Source: Antedon mediterranea
Taxonomy: Eukaryota > Echinodermata > Crinoidea > Comatulida > Antedonidae
DNA: 64,000 nucleotides
Direction: 5' to 3'
NCBI RefSeq assembly: GCF_964355755.1
Contig: NC_092676.1
Location: 15,670,288-15,734,287 of the forward strand
Of this stretch, positions 34,769-46,709 are shown piece by piece. A program made the translations under genes and the position numbers. The notes beneath the pieces were generated by a model. The model ran no database searches, was not told the DNA's origin, and saw nothing but the letters and a program-made list of their open reading frames with translations. Each line of letters opens with the position of its first letter. The first letter of the stretch is position 1.

Positions 34769-37700
34769 ATGTATGTTACATTTTTGTTGATAGCGCTCTC
34801 ATACCTTGGTAAGTACGAATCATAACCAGTATTCATCATCACCATCTTCCTATACTGTGCAGAACCTCATTTGAGTATAGTCACACATTGTATTGGCAGT
34901 ACAGACCAGCCGTTATTCCATTTAGTTGCGAAGTTGAAGACAGATATGAATTTTAAGACAGATATACTAACATGTTATTAGATTGTATTTTAGTAATTGA
35001 ACAATTCAATTCAAAATATTTTTTTTTCAATTTCAGTTATAAATGCTTATACATATATAATTGTTACTGTACAAGATTCTAATGTCACATTAGGTGAAGA
35101 TGCTATTATCAACTGTGTCTACAGTCTCAGGCGGCCTGGGATAAACCCATTTATAGGTATACAATGGTTCAATAGTACTTCAACGGGAGATATGTTAAAC
35201 ATTCTTGTTGCTAACATGGACTCTAATCCAAATGGTAGATATACAGTCAATAACACAATACAACCTGATAGAGGTATGGCTACTCTCACCATTGCAAAAA
35301 CAGTGTTATCTGACGACGGCTATTATGTATGTAGAATTAATGATTATTACTTTGGAGAAGCTGGTTCACATTTTGGAAAACTTAATGTTCACTGTAAGTA
35401 TTAAATTACGTCATTATTAGTATTTCTAATAAAATCGAATATGCAAGACAATTATGACGTTTCAATTACGATTATTTGTACGGGGAAACGAGCTAATGTT
35501 GTCCGATGCTCGTTGTTCTCACAATCTCACGTAGGCCCATAATATAACGATTTTGAATTTCAAGAAAATAAAAAAAGCATAGGTCTTCATATTATTCGTT
35601 ACTACATAAAAGTACGGATGTACTGTATTTTTTTTTTAATTGTATATACAGATTATATACCAACTTTTATATATTGTATTGTACTTGTTTTATTGTTTTA
35701 AACATTGTTCATGTATTTTAATTATTATTATTATAATTATTTTATATATGAATTAGACCAATAAAAAATTAATTGAATTGTATCTTTCTTTTATAGATTT
35801 TGACAGTAGTTGTCTGCTGATTGATGCTAATAATTTGCTGAAAAAATCACATGTTCTAGCTCTATAACTGGCAACCCAATCAATCTTTTTCACAAGAGCT
35901 AATATGTCAAAGTATATTATGTTTGTGTTAATTTTGTAAACAATGTGAAATGAAAGTGTTTGTTTTTGCAGACTTAACCGGTACTGTCACCATTAGTTCC
36001 ACTTCTAATGACACTGCTATTGTAGTTACATGCTCTGGTTCAGTTGATGGTAACCCGGTTCCGAATATAAAGCTCTATAAAGACGGTATCATTCAGGAGC
36101 AATCTGCATTACCTCTAACATACATAATCAGCAGTGTAACAGAGAATGACAAAGGAATCTACATGTGTGAAGTTTACAACACTGCTTTTTTAACAAATAG
36201 TTCTATACTAGAACTGCGTAAGTTTTCAATAATATATGTGTGGTTTGTTGACAATAAACTAATTTAAAATGTGATGAAAGTAAACAATTATGTAAAAACA
36301 AATAAGAATTACGGGTATTTGATGATATTATTTTGTAACTTTATCTTAATATATAAAGAATCGGTGAAAGATGTTTATCAGATTGTCTTATTATACTTGC
36401 AAACACTGAAATTGACATTTTCTTGTGAAAAAGCAAGATTGTTTTATAATTAGGCCTAAATGTATTCAAGCACATTTCAAAAATGTCTTAATAATTATTC
36501 AGATAAACCAACAATTGAGACAGTAGAAAACGATAGTGTTGAACCTAGTGTGGCATATGTTATCGCCCCTGACATCCAAGCTAACCCTCAAGAGGTAACT
36601 TACGTTTGGAGCAGTGATGATGTTAACGACATAGACACAAACCCTGCAACATTCACATTTACTTCATCAATGGTTGTTGGCACAGTTCATAACATATCAC
36701 TGAAGGCTACTAATCTCATTGGATCAACTTCAAAGAAAGTACGAATTACAGTCTCAGGTTAGAAGGATGTTTTTTCATTCGATCGTGAAAGAAACAAACA
36801 AGTATCGACCTATCTCCATGCAACTTTTAATGGTTTAACAAGCAGTTTACGCCTTAAGTATGACAACAACAAGTCATTACTTGTCTTGCAACCTCACTTA
36901 CAGAAATGTTCCCTCACCTTTTACCAATGCGTGCAGTATCTTACAGATACAGATAAAAATCAGTGGAAGAGGAGTGTTTATTTAACTTGATTTGTGTTTT
37001 TCTGCAGAGTCGTCAAAGCAATCTGAACACAATAAAGACGTCAGTGATAGTAAGGGTTTGGTCATTGGGATGTTTTTTGTAGGTGTCTTTGTAGGTGCAA
37101 TTGGACTTTACACTTACAATACGATAAGAAAGGTAGACCTATTGCTCGATAATACTTTTTGTACACTTTACCATTGTTTATGAAACCGTTATTATTATCT
37201 GTATGATAATTTAATTAATGAGTTAACTGATATAATAATTCCTTAAATGAGTTGAAAATAATAACAAAATGCCATAAGTTCTTCAAAGTAACATAATACT
37301 TCATTATTTCTACTATTTGTACGCAATGTGGATCTGCTGTTTATTCATTTTGTTTGTTTTTTATTTAAAAAAAAAGATAATTATCTCATAATAGCGGAAA
37401 AAAGAAAACCAAAAAACATTTTATTAATTAATAATTGTGTTAATTATTCTTTAATTATTGATTTATAGAAATAAACTTATTTATGACTTAAGTATACATA
37501 TTTTACAATTTGTGAAATAGATTGAATCCATCCTGAACGGAATTTTTAATTAATGTTTACCGGTATTTATTTATTCTTTAGAAGAAGTTTGCAGAGAAAC
37601 AAGATACCGTAACAAGAAAACAAGATGTGAGCATTTCATTTTAATACAATCTAAGAACTGATTTAGGCTAAGTATACACATTGAAATACATTGATTCCGC

Positions 37701-38231
37701 TTAGGCAATTATGCTGTTTAATTATTATGTATTTATTCTTTAGAGGAAATTGCCAGAGAAACAAGGTACAGAAAATAGAAATCAGGATGTAAGTATAAGT
37801 AAGTAAGACTCTATAGTTCACTATGTCGGTGTGTCGGTCTGTCGGTCTGTCGGTCCGGTATCACTATGCGTTTTAGCACGCAACTTATGGCTGTTGGCCT
37901 TGTTTTTGTTTAAGATCAATTTAAGAACTGTCCACAGAACAACTAGTACAGACAATCTAAAGACTGATTATTACCATGATTAATAATATTCTATATTTCG
38001 TTTATATTTAGTATTATATTTATACTTATATGGAATATATGGGAGGCAGTGGCACAGATTATTATTATGAATTATAATCTATATTTCATTTATATTATTT
38101 TATTATATTTATAGACTTATATGGAATATATGGGAGACAGTGGCACAGACAACCAAACCTACCAAGACTTACAACATACAGTACAGGAGTCTGCTTATGA
38201 GAACGTTAAGCCAGGAAATAAATATAACTAG
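34769..38231 (+). CDS. Ig-superfamily gene C: membrane receptor with tyrosine-rich tail
   Basis: Exons 34769-34808, 35037-35393, 35972-36217, 36503-36757, 37008-37132, 37582-37626, 37744-37788 and 38115-38231 (TAG) join in phase and give 409 residues. The signal peptide is MYVTFLLIALSYL. The V-type domain has DAIINCVYS, GIQWFN and DDGYYVCRIN. The C2 domain has AIVVTCSGSVDG and KGIYMCEVYNT. The third Ig-like domain lacks cysteines (VTYVW, NLIGSTSKKV). The membrane span is GLVIGMFFVGVFVGAIGLY. The tail is built from two paralogous 15-codon exons (KKFAEKQD.. and RKLPEKQG..) and a last exon with TYMEYMGDSG, TYQDL and YENV. YENV fits a Grb2-type pYxN site and YQDL an ITAM/ITIM-like half, so phosphotyrosine signalling is likely. 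An Ig exon present in gene B exists here only as a ghost (35795-35900). Related to genes A and B; ligand unknown. Confidence 0.82.
35795..35902 (+). pseudogene. ghost C2-type Ig exon in gene C
   Basis: After a good acceptor (TTTTATAG), the sequence reads FDSSCLLIDANN, then in a shifted frame ITCSSSITGNPIN, then stops. It matches gene B exon 28648-28908 (FDSCNSLLIDVN, ITCSGSIDGN) but is deleted internally and lacks a donor. Flanking exons of gene C join in phase without it. Confidence 0.75.
37806..37902. repeat. short copy of the GTCGG-core repeat
   Basis: ACTCTATAGTTCACTATGTCGG, a GTCGGTCTGTC run, then TAGCACGCAACTTATGGCTG and TTGGCCTTG. It is an internally deleted copy of the element at 14328-15014, in an intron of Ig gene C's tail region. 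Confidence 0.7.
38027..38066 (+). pseudogene. duplicated, inactive copy of the gene C tail exon start
   Basis: ACTTATATGGAATATATGGG, then AGGCAGTGGCACAGA, repeats the first about 38 bases of the real last exon at 38115. The acceptor is TTTATAC rather than TTTATAG, so it cannot be spliced normally. This shows a local tandem duplication of about 85 bp. Confidence 0.75.
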
Positions 38232-39454
38232 AAAAGTGATGTTAGAAATGAATAGAGGAACAATATAATAATAATAACCAAATGTTGTGACGAATTGCAA
38301 ATGGGTTGTGAACAAAAAAAATACACACAGCACATACAAATGCGCCTTAAAGAAGGTCAAGACCAGTTATTAGCTCATTTTACGCTTTCTAGTCTGAACA
38401 TATTGTGCTTTGGTTTGTTGTCAATTAGTATTCAGTATTTATTTATTCATGGTCAAACACAGTAAAATATGTTCAAGGTTTGAAATTATTTTTCTGTATT
38501 CACATAAAAATATAAAAATGAGTTAAAAAGGTTAACATTTTGTAAAATACAGATAAAACACATCGTTTAAAATACAAAATACAGGCAAGATTGGTGTGTG
38601 AAAAGGGTATAGCATAAAATGATCAACATTTCCAAGTTTCATTGAATTGCCTCATTGCAGTAGGGATAAACAAGTTTCTCAATATATTGGTTTTCCATCT
38701 TGGGTACACTAAACCCCCTGACTTACTAAAGACAAGGTACTGTAATGGTGGAGAGGGTGATACTCATCCCACATAATTACTTAAAATGTTTTACTTTTGG
38801 CAACAATATCTTTAGCGTTCTTACTATCTTTAGTTCAATTATGCCTAAACTTAGTCTTAGTTCTGCTGTTGCTTTTTGACAAAATTATAGATAATTGATT
38901 ATATATTGCAATCTACTACTAAAATGTTGTACACGGAAATAATACAAATAACCGATCAGGATGAGTGAACCAGTGAATGCCTACTTCAACAATAAATAAA
39001 CAGTGAATTATTATTGGTCAAATGTGAAATAGCAGGAAATAGCATTTAACCAATATTGGTTCCCCCATGGAGAAATAACTTATTTCTCCATGGTTCCTCT
39101 GAAATGGCGTACGCGTAACGCAAAAATGGATTGATTAATCCAAAAAGCGATAATAGTTGAGATGATCCATCGCGTCGTGATTGATTGGTTACATTATTTG
39201 AAATGTTGGAATATAGGCCTAGGCCTATGTTACGTCAAACTTTGTAATAAATGTCGCACTTTTGATAACCTCGAACTTTGTCAATTGAGCTGTCAATAAC
39301 TGAGCTGTCGCACGTTTATATATATATAAGAACAGTAACATTGATAAAATCACTGTTGCGCGTGCGTACAACTGAGGACTAGTGCTGTTCCGCCGTACCA
39401 CGCCGAGAATGTTAAAGAGTCGTTATCCAATCGAGTTCGAACAATACCTTGAAA
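38232..39454. other. 3' flank of gene C and spacer
   Basis: AT-rich. 38440-38800 looks like a LINE-type 3' region on the minus strand, but without coding support. It contains the palindrome 39065-39093 and no supported gene. Confidence 0.5.
39065..39093. repeat. perfect 29-bp palindrome
   Basis: CCATGGAGAAATAA, C, TTATTTCTCCATGG. Fourteen-base arms match perfectly around one central base. Confidence 0.9.
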
Positions 39455-39526
39455 GCCCCAGTGGTCTAATGGTTAGGACATCTGCATATCAAGCAGGCGG
39501 TCCGAGTTCGAGTCTCGGTTGGGGCG
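39455..39526 (+). tRNA. tRNA-like gene, anticodon ATC (would be Asp)
   Basis: A full cloverleaf can be drawn in 72 nt. Acceptor stem GCCCCAG/TTGGGGC, D arm GTCTAATGGTTAGGAC, anticodon stem TCTGC/GCAGG with loop ATATCAA, T arm CCGAG-TTCGAGT-CTCGG, discriminator G. Internal A and B boxes are present, and a TTTTT terminator follows at 39529-39533. The loop puts ATC at positions 34-36, which would read Asp codon GAU. Asp tRNAs normally carry GTC, and A34 is unusual. It may be a genuine rare tRNA, a mutated copy or a pseudogene. Confidence 0.75.
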
Positions 39527-39528
39527 AC

Positions 39529-39533
39529 TTTTT
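39529..39533 (+). terminator. RNA polymerase III terminator after the tRNA
   Basis: A run of five T directly follows the tRNA 3' end. Confidence 0.65.
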
Positions 39534-39634
39534 CTCATTCTCACAGATTTTCCTCATCGTTATCGTTTCAAATTAATTAATTAAATTTCAGTATATCACC
39601 GGGCGGTTTAGAATTAATGTTCATTGCCTGATGT

Positions 39635-39636
<2 letters not shown>

Positions 39637-39724
<88 letters not shown>
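39637..39724. repeat. AT dinucleotide microsatellite
   Basis: About 43 uninterrupted AT units. The open frame through it reads alternating Tyr-Ile and is meaningless. Confidence 0.98.
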
Positions 39725-39727
<3 letters not shown>

Positions 39728-40339
39728 ATTGTATCAATGTTACTGTTCTTAGAATCTGTACATTAATATTTCTTTTCTGTTATCCACCTTTTTTCCATAA
39801 TTTTCAAATATTTTTTTGGTTCTATAATTCTCAACATCTAAAATTACTGTAGACGATACATTTACTAATGTAATTATATAATTATTTTCGGTATGTATTT
39901 TTTAGATATAATATAATTCATTGTTTACCCTATATAGGCCTACAGACTATATACATTATTTTAAAATGCGAATTCTTTAAAAAATTATTTAAAATGGTTT
40001 TTTTACTATTGTGTCTAGTTTAAAAAAAATTACTTTATATAAGATAAAATGTAACTGCCTATGGGTATTATACAATAATATTATGTAACATATCATATGT
40101 GTATATTTATACCTGTAGTACATAACTATTCTCATACATACATACATATATATCTTAAATAATCAGATTCACATAAATGTAAATTATAACAGGCGGTTAA
40201 GGTAAGATCTATTTTTTTTTTCCGCTATAAAAAGACGAGACAGTGATCCGGTCCATTTGTTTACATTTTTCAAAATAAGTGCTTTGTAAACGCAGAAGCA
40301 TCCAATAGATAACATGTGGTCGACATATATGTTTCCTCT

Positions 40340-42438
40340 ACCTAGCACAATGTTTCGATAATTTGCCTCGATCCCAAATTGTGTAGGGTGTAAACGTTAA
40401 TATAGGCCCATAAGGGTTTTACTTCAGTGCATTCGTAAAAGAAATGCGCACCCTTCTCTACTACGTTGCATTGTAGGCAAGTATCTATGTTACTAATTTT
40501 CCATTTTAAGAGCCCTCTTTTGGTAGGTGTTATACAATGCAGTAGTTTGATGTTCAACTGTTGAAGTTTATTATCGTCAATATCTTTAATTTTTCTTTTC
40601 CATGTTAGAGACCAATCGTTCGATCTATGTTAAAATATGTTTCCCACTGTTTTACTTTTGGATAGTTCTAGACATTTTTCCGTAATAAAGAATGAACATA
40701 TTTGTTTGCTACTCATATTCAAACATCGAACATGTGTGGGTTTTGAGTGCTTTTGTTTTTTTCATCTTAAAAGATTCTTTCTTTAATTGTCTTTAATACA
40801 ATTTACCATTCTGCAATCCAGTTTGATTTATACCTAAGCATATTAATTCATTTATTAATATCCTTAATATTTCACACACCTGACCTTATCCAGTTTATAA
40901 AAAATAATGACATTGTATAAAATCATTTTGTTATACCAAAGTTGTTGATCATCATAACATAGGCCTAATTGACGTTTAGTCATACCACAATTAGGTTTGA
41001 CTAAAATACATAGTATAGATTTATATAAATCTGGTATCATCAATATATGATATGTTTTCAATAATATCTTTTATTCTATTGCAATACGTGTTTGGCAGAC
41101 ATTTCCACTTTGAATCCTCATTGTTTAACAATCTTTTAAGCCAAGATATTTTTAAAGGTTTAACCTGTGACCTGAAATCAGGCGCTTACACACCACCACA
41201 CTGATATTCATCCATAAGAACTACTCTTTTAATCTTTTCTCTTTTTCCATCACACAAAATGTCAAAAAATTATATTATCAATACGTTTTAGAACACTTTC
41301 AGGCGTGTCTATAATACTTGCAACATAAACAAGTTCCGCCAGGCCAAGGGTCTTTAAGATAAAGACCCTTGTTGTTAACAAACAAAATTCTTGTCATAGC
41401 CAATATAAATACCTAGAACTTTAAAACCGTCAGAAATCCAATTAATATTAAATAGCTTGTCCTTTTTCTTCCATTGTCCAAGCCACATGGCATTTGTTTT
41501 TTCTTTCTTCAGTTTTAACCCAGATCGGCCTACACTACCAAATTCTATAACAACAACTTCAATACACTTTTTTTATGCTGTTCTCACCTTTTATTAATAA
41601 GACCGTGTTGTCTGAAAGTTGTGCAATTTTGACAACTGGGTTTGTAAAAGTATACCTGAAATCACTTTTTCCTGTTTTATCTTTAACGCCATAATTTCAG
41701 CAACAACCAAGATGAAAAGAAGGGCAGATAAAGGACAACGTTGTCTTTATACCTCTAAACATTTTAAAGCTTTTTGAGCACCATTCATTGTTCAAAATAA
41801 TACATTCCATTTCAGCATATAGAACTCTGACCCATGCAATAAAAGACGGTCCAAAATTGAAATGGTACAATTTAAATGGTTCCTGTCTACTGTGTCAAAA
41901 GCTTTTATAAAGTCTAAACTTAATAATGCCCCTGTTAACTTTCTGGTATCCAAATATGTAATTACATCTTCGATTAATCTGATGTTTTCATCACCAAATC
42001 GGCCTCTAATATACCCTATTTGATCATTGCTCACAATTGTTTTAATAACATTTTGTAGCCTCTTTGTTAAAACGAAGGCGACAATTTTATAGTCAGTGTT
42101 TAAGAGGATTATAGGTCTCCAATTGTTTAGGTCTTCAGGATCACCTTTTTTAAATAGTAGGTAAACTAATCCCCTTCTTTGCGTATTCGATAGTGATCCA
42201 TTCTTTAAAAATAGATTGAAAGCGTTGCAGACTAATACGCCAATCTTGGGCCATAATGTCTGATAGAATCCTATCGTGAGAGACCATCGATACCGGGCCC
42301 TTTATTTAGTTTCATACTCCGTATCGCTTCTTCGCATTCTATGGAGGTTAATTCTCCTTCACATAACCCCTTTTAAAGGTGTGTTAACTTTGGAACGTCT
42401 ATTAAATTACAACATTTTTGAATATCAATTGCATGTAT
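40340..42438 (-). mobile_element. Tx1/L1-like LINE remnant, 3' part
   Basis: Minus-strand pieces line up with the RT and C-terminus of L1/Tx1-type ORF2. Reading from the right: ELTSIECEEAIRSMKLNKG and PGIDGLS near 42270-42350; NDQIGYIRGRFGDENIRLI and LSLDFIKAFDTVDRNHL at 41870-42030; MWLGQWKKKDKLF near 41450-41500; and a C-terminal CLQCNVVEKGAHFFYEC at about 40430-40480. Many stops and frameshifts are present, so it is dead. The 5' continuation lies at 47001-47930, on the far side of a 4.6-kb insertion. Confidence 0.8.
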
Positions 42439-42980
42439 GTCCTCTTACCCGGATATTCACCCCTGGACATTCACCCCCCGGAAAACTACCCCCGGACAAC
42501 CACCACCTGGACCACTACCCCCTTAGGACAACTACCCCTTTAGGACAACTACACCCCGGACAAATACCCCCGGACAACTACCCCCTTAGGACAACAACCC
42601 CCTTAGGACAACTACCCCCTGGACAACTACCCCCCGGACAATTACCCCCTAGGAACAATTACCCCCGGACAATTACCCCCCCCCCCCCGGGTAATTACCC
42701 CGCGGACAAATACCTCTGACACAATATTCCCCGTAGGACAACTACTTCCTGGACAATACTCCGAGGGCAAATAATCTTTTAGGACAACTACCTCCGTAGG
42801 ACAACTAACCCCTGGACAACTACCCGCCGGACAATTACCCCCTAAGAACAATTACCCCCTGACAATTACCCGCCGGACAATTACTCCCTAAGAACAATTA
42901 CCCCCTGACAATTACCCCCGGAGAACTACCACCCAGAAAACTATCCCTTTAGAACAACTACCCCGCGGACGGACAACTTG
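42439..42980 (+). repeat. left minisatellite arm
   Basis: Tandem, diverged units of about 14-20 bp based on GGACAACTACCCCC with a CTTA spacer. Open frames through it (Pro/Thr/Leu repeats) are by-products. Confidence 0.9.
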
Positions 42981-43146
42981 ACTCTGCAACAGTGTATAAT
43001 AGGAATTAATAACTATATTTTAATGCGTTACTTTGACGAATTACTATTCATTATTGTAAACAAAAGTAAAAGATTGAACATAAATATAGCCTGGTATAAA
43101 CTGAAGATTGTCACACATGATCATAGGATAGTCGAACGTATTATAT

Positions 43147-45935
43147 AAATAATAATAAATAAATAATAACAGGATTTTTATAGCGCACATACCACTCAAG
43201 AGTGCTCAAGGCGCATTAAAAAAACAAACAAACAAATCATACAAATGCCTGACAAATAAAATGCAATTTCTTTAGAGGGTCCCCATCCGTTCTCGTTCTG
43301 TCGCGGTCCCGGACCCCTACCTAGGTGACCAAACAAAGGAGCAGGATACACATTTGCCTTGCCACAGACGACCGGGTGCTCAGAGACAACAACCAAGACA
43401 GAGGCACCCCAAAGATAATGCTGGTCAGGAAAAAGTATACTATAAAATTCTAGAACTTTAAGAAACCTCATGATTTCCATATGCCTTAATGAATAAATGT
43501 GTTTTTAATAATTTTTTAAAAGTATCAACAGTTTTGCAAAATCTGATAGAGCTCGGTAGAGCATTCCATAGACGAGGAGCAGTAACGGTGAAAGCTCTGT
43601 CTCACCATGAGTAGTGAGACTTAGGTTGATGTAGAAGCAGCGTATCACTAGAACGCAGATTCCGTCTGGGAACATACAGCCTAAGCATGTCAGAAATATA
43701 TTCAGGAGCCATGCCATTAATAGACTTAAAAACATAGAGTAATATTTTAAAAACAATGTGGTACCTAACATGAAGCCAATGCAAAGTTTCCAAGGTATTT
43801 GATATGTGTGCATATCTTGGTAGTTTTTTAACAACTCGTGCCGCTGTATTTTGAATCAGCTGAAGCCTGTGGAGTTGTTTTTGTGGGAGACAAACTAACA
43901 AGGAGTTACACATATCAAGACGCGAACTAACAAGTGCATGTACAAGTTGCTCAGCAGCTGCACGATTTAAGTATTTTCTGATGCCTCGAATATTTCTTAA
44001 ATGATATGACGATGCAGACGTAATTTTAGAAATATGAGCCGTCATTGTCATATTAGAATCCAGAATTACACCAAGATTTCTAACTTGTGTAGTATTTTTA
44101 GTACAAAAGTTACCAATGGAAACCCTCCTAGATGGAATTTTCTCTAACTGTTGTTGCGAACCAAATAGAATGTACTCAGTCTTATCATCATTAAGTTTTA
44201 AAAAGTTTTTGGCCATCCAGACACGAATTTCAGAGACACATTTTTCAAGCAAATCAATTGATAATTCACTCTGTGTCATAGTAGGTTTAAACGATATATA
44301 TATCTGAGTGTCATCAGCGTAAACATGATAGCTAAGATTATATTTCTTAATGATATCACGAATAGGATATACATAAATTGTAAACAATTGTGGACCTAAC
44401 ACAGATCCGTGCGGAACAGAGTAATTTAAAGTGGTAGGTTGAGAGATTACCTCTCTAATACAAATGTGTTGAGGTCTGTCCGCCAAGTATGATTGACACC
44501 ATCTTAGTGCACATCTCTCAACACCAATAGAAGCATGCAACCTCTCAATCAGAATACTATGATCTACCGTATCAAACGCAGCACTCAAATCAAGTAAAAT
44601 TAAAGCAGTTACTTTTCCAACATCCATCGCACGAAGTGCAGTTTCAGTACTGTGATGTGCTTTATACGCTGATTGAAACGGGTCAAGTAAAGAATTATCC
44701 TTTACATGTGATAGTATACGTTTAGATACCACTTTTTCAATTACTTTTCCAAGAAAACACAGATTTGATACTGGTCTGTAATTGGATTATAGCTTTTCAG
44801 GATCAAGACCCGATTTCTTTAATTGAGGACGTATGTGCGAGATTTTACAAATATCTGGGAAAACCCCAGTTTCCAAAGACAGATTAACGACACGTGTAAT
44901 TAGTGGAACAAAAACAACAGCATTTCTCTTAATTAACAGAGTAGGAACTGGATCAAGACTGCAAGATTTAGCAGGCGAGTTTTTGACAATTTTAGAAATT
45001 TCTTTTTTACTTGCAGGTTCAAATTTACAAAGGGAGGGACAATTTTCACAGCATACGTCGTTATTAATGTAATGAGACAAACTTCCAGCACTATCTTTAA
45101 CAAGAAGTTTACGAATATTAACAATTTTATTTTTAAAAAATACGGAAAATCTTTCTGCAAGCAACTCATCTGAGTGAGAAAATGGAAGCACCGACGATTT
45201 AGAACAGTGTAAAAGATTGTTTACAACTTTAAACAGCTTCTTCTGATCACATGAGCAATCTTCAACCAGATCAGAATAATATCGTTTCTTAGCACTTTCA
45301 ACAAGCATATTAACAATACACCGCTGATGACAATATTTCTGTCTATCTAAGGTATTTTTTGATTTCATCCATTTTCTCTCAAATACGCGACGGAGTTTTC
45401 TCGCAGATCTAATTTCCTCAGTATACCACGGTTTTGAAGAATTTAGTTTGATACATTTTGTTTTTAAAGGTGCGTGTTTATCCATAACTTCTCTTAAAGA
45501 GCAGTATCTTTCAATATTTTCTTGCAAAGTACCATCATGCATATCAGACAACCGAGCTTGTATGTCATTTGAAAATATTGTTGTATCAATACTGTTTATA
45601 TTTCGGATTTTAATTTTAGATTTAGGAAGAGGTGGTTTCTTGAAGTCGAGACTACAAAGTAGATCAGAGATACCCGGTTTTACAGTGATCCCCGAGATCA
45701 GAGAAACATCTCTAGTAATAATGAGATCAAGACAATGACCACCATCATGCGTAGGTTCATTTACATGCTGTATAAGATTGAAAGACTGCAATAGATGATT
45801 ACATTTATTTGCAGCGATATTCTCATTTTTATCAATGTGGATATTAAAATCACCACAAAAAATTACTTCTGATGGAATAATGTACTCCCTGTATTTACTG
45901 TAAAGACTGGGTTCGCTAATAATAATAATAATTTT
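43147..45935 (-). mobile_element. L2/CR1-like LINE, 5'-truncated, two nonsense codons
   Basis: The minus-strand frame from about 45913 to TAA 43458-43460 encodes the end of an AP endonuclease (EVIFCGDFNIHID, GGHCLDLIITRD) and a nearly complete RT. RT blocks: LDPVPTLLIKRN, HSTETALRAM, LLDLSAAFDTVDHSIL, YADDTQIYIS, a thumb, and the typical tail AFTVTAPRLWNALPSSI and KKLLKTHLFIKAYG. One in-frame TAA (44787-44789) replaces a residue before NYRPVSNL, and one TGA (43602-43604) precedes DRAFTV. The 3' UTR ends GCACTCTTGAGTGGTATGTG and CGCTATAAAAATCC with an AATA-type tail. It is a fairly young copy, since only two stops break over 800 codons. It lies inside the foldback structure. Confidence 0.88.
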
Positions 45936-46332
45936 TGCGTCAGGACAATGCTTCGATAACCACTGGTCTTAAAAGAATAAATTTTTGTCTCAAATTTGTC
46001 ATATATGTATTTTTGTACACTTGAAGAATAATATCACTTTTGATATTTGACCTCAATGTTCACTCACCGAATAAACGGCGATCTTTAAATAAATTCCCCT
46101 CAAATAAACGGTGACCATGTCACTCCCATGAAACATCATATGGAATAATCGGCGTCTATTTCCATTAGATTATACCCCCTCCCATTGAATAAACAACTTT
46201 CTTCCAATAAATGTCCACCTAAAAACCACCTAAACAATTAACAGTCCAGGGCGTTTTTTCAATAAATACGGTACTTTAAATCTAGCACATCTAGGGTCTA
46301 GCGTGCTGTTAAACAGAATAATCGGTTAAAAA

Positions 46333-46653
46333 CGGGTGTTTCGAAACTAGAGACCCGAGAGCAGAGACCAGAGTCCCGAGACCCAATACGAAAAGGGAGA
46401 CCTAAATATACGAAAATGGAGACCCACGTACGAAAAGGGAGACCCCCACTATACGAAAAAGGAGACCCCACTATACGAAAAGGGAGACCCTAATATACGA
46501 AAAGGGAGACCTAAATATACGAAAAGGGAGACCCAAATATACAAAAATGGAGACCCAAATATACAAAATGGGAGACCCAAATATAGGTCTCCCTTTTCGT
46601 ATTGGGGGTCGTGTCAGGTCTCTGGTCTCGGGTCTCTAGTTTCGAAACACCCG
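46333..46653. mobile_element. 321-bp foldback MITE with 7-bp target duplication
   Basis: The ends CGGGTGTTTCGAAACTAGAG and CTCTAGTTTCGAAACACCCG are perfect reverse complements, and the inverted match continues for about 70 bp. The interior is a minisatellite of about 21 bp (GGGAGACCTAAATATACGAA). The element is flanked by TTAAAAA on both sides (46326-46332 and 46654-46660). Non-coding. Confidence 0.88.
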
Positions 46654-46709
46654 TTAAAAACAGATGATTTCATTTTTACAGAAACCGGTCCTATATATTT
46701 GTCTACTTT

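Noticed and set aside
39631-39852. Open frame of alternating Tyr-Ile
   Set aside because: It is the AT microsatellite read in frame; no coding evidence.
42276-42851. Pro/Leu/Gly-repeat frames on both strands, possible CRISPR-like array
   Set aside because: The units are contiguous, diverged minisatellite repeats with no spacers of even length; this is a foldback arm, not a CRISPR or a gene.
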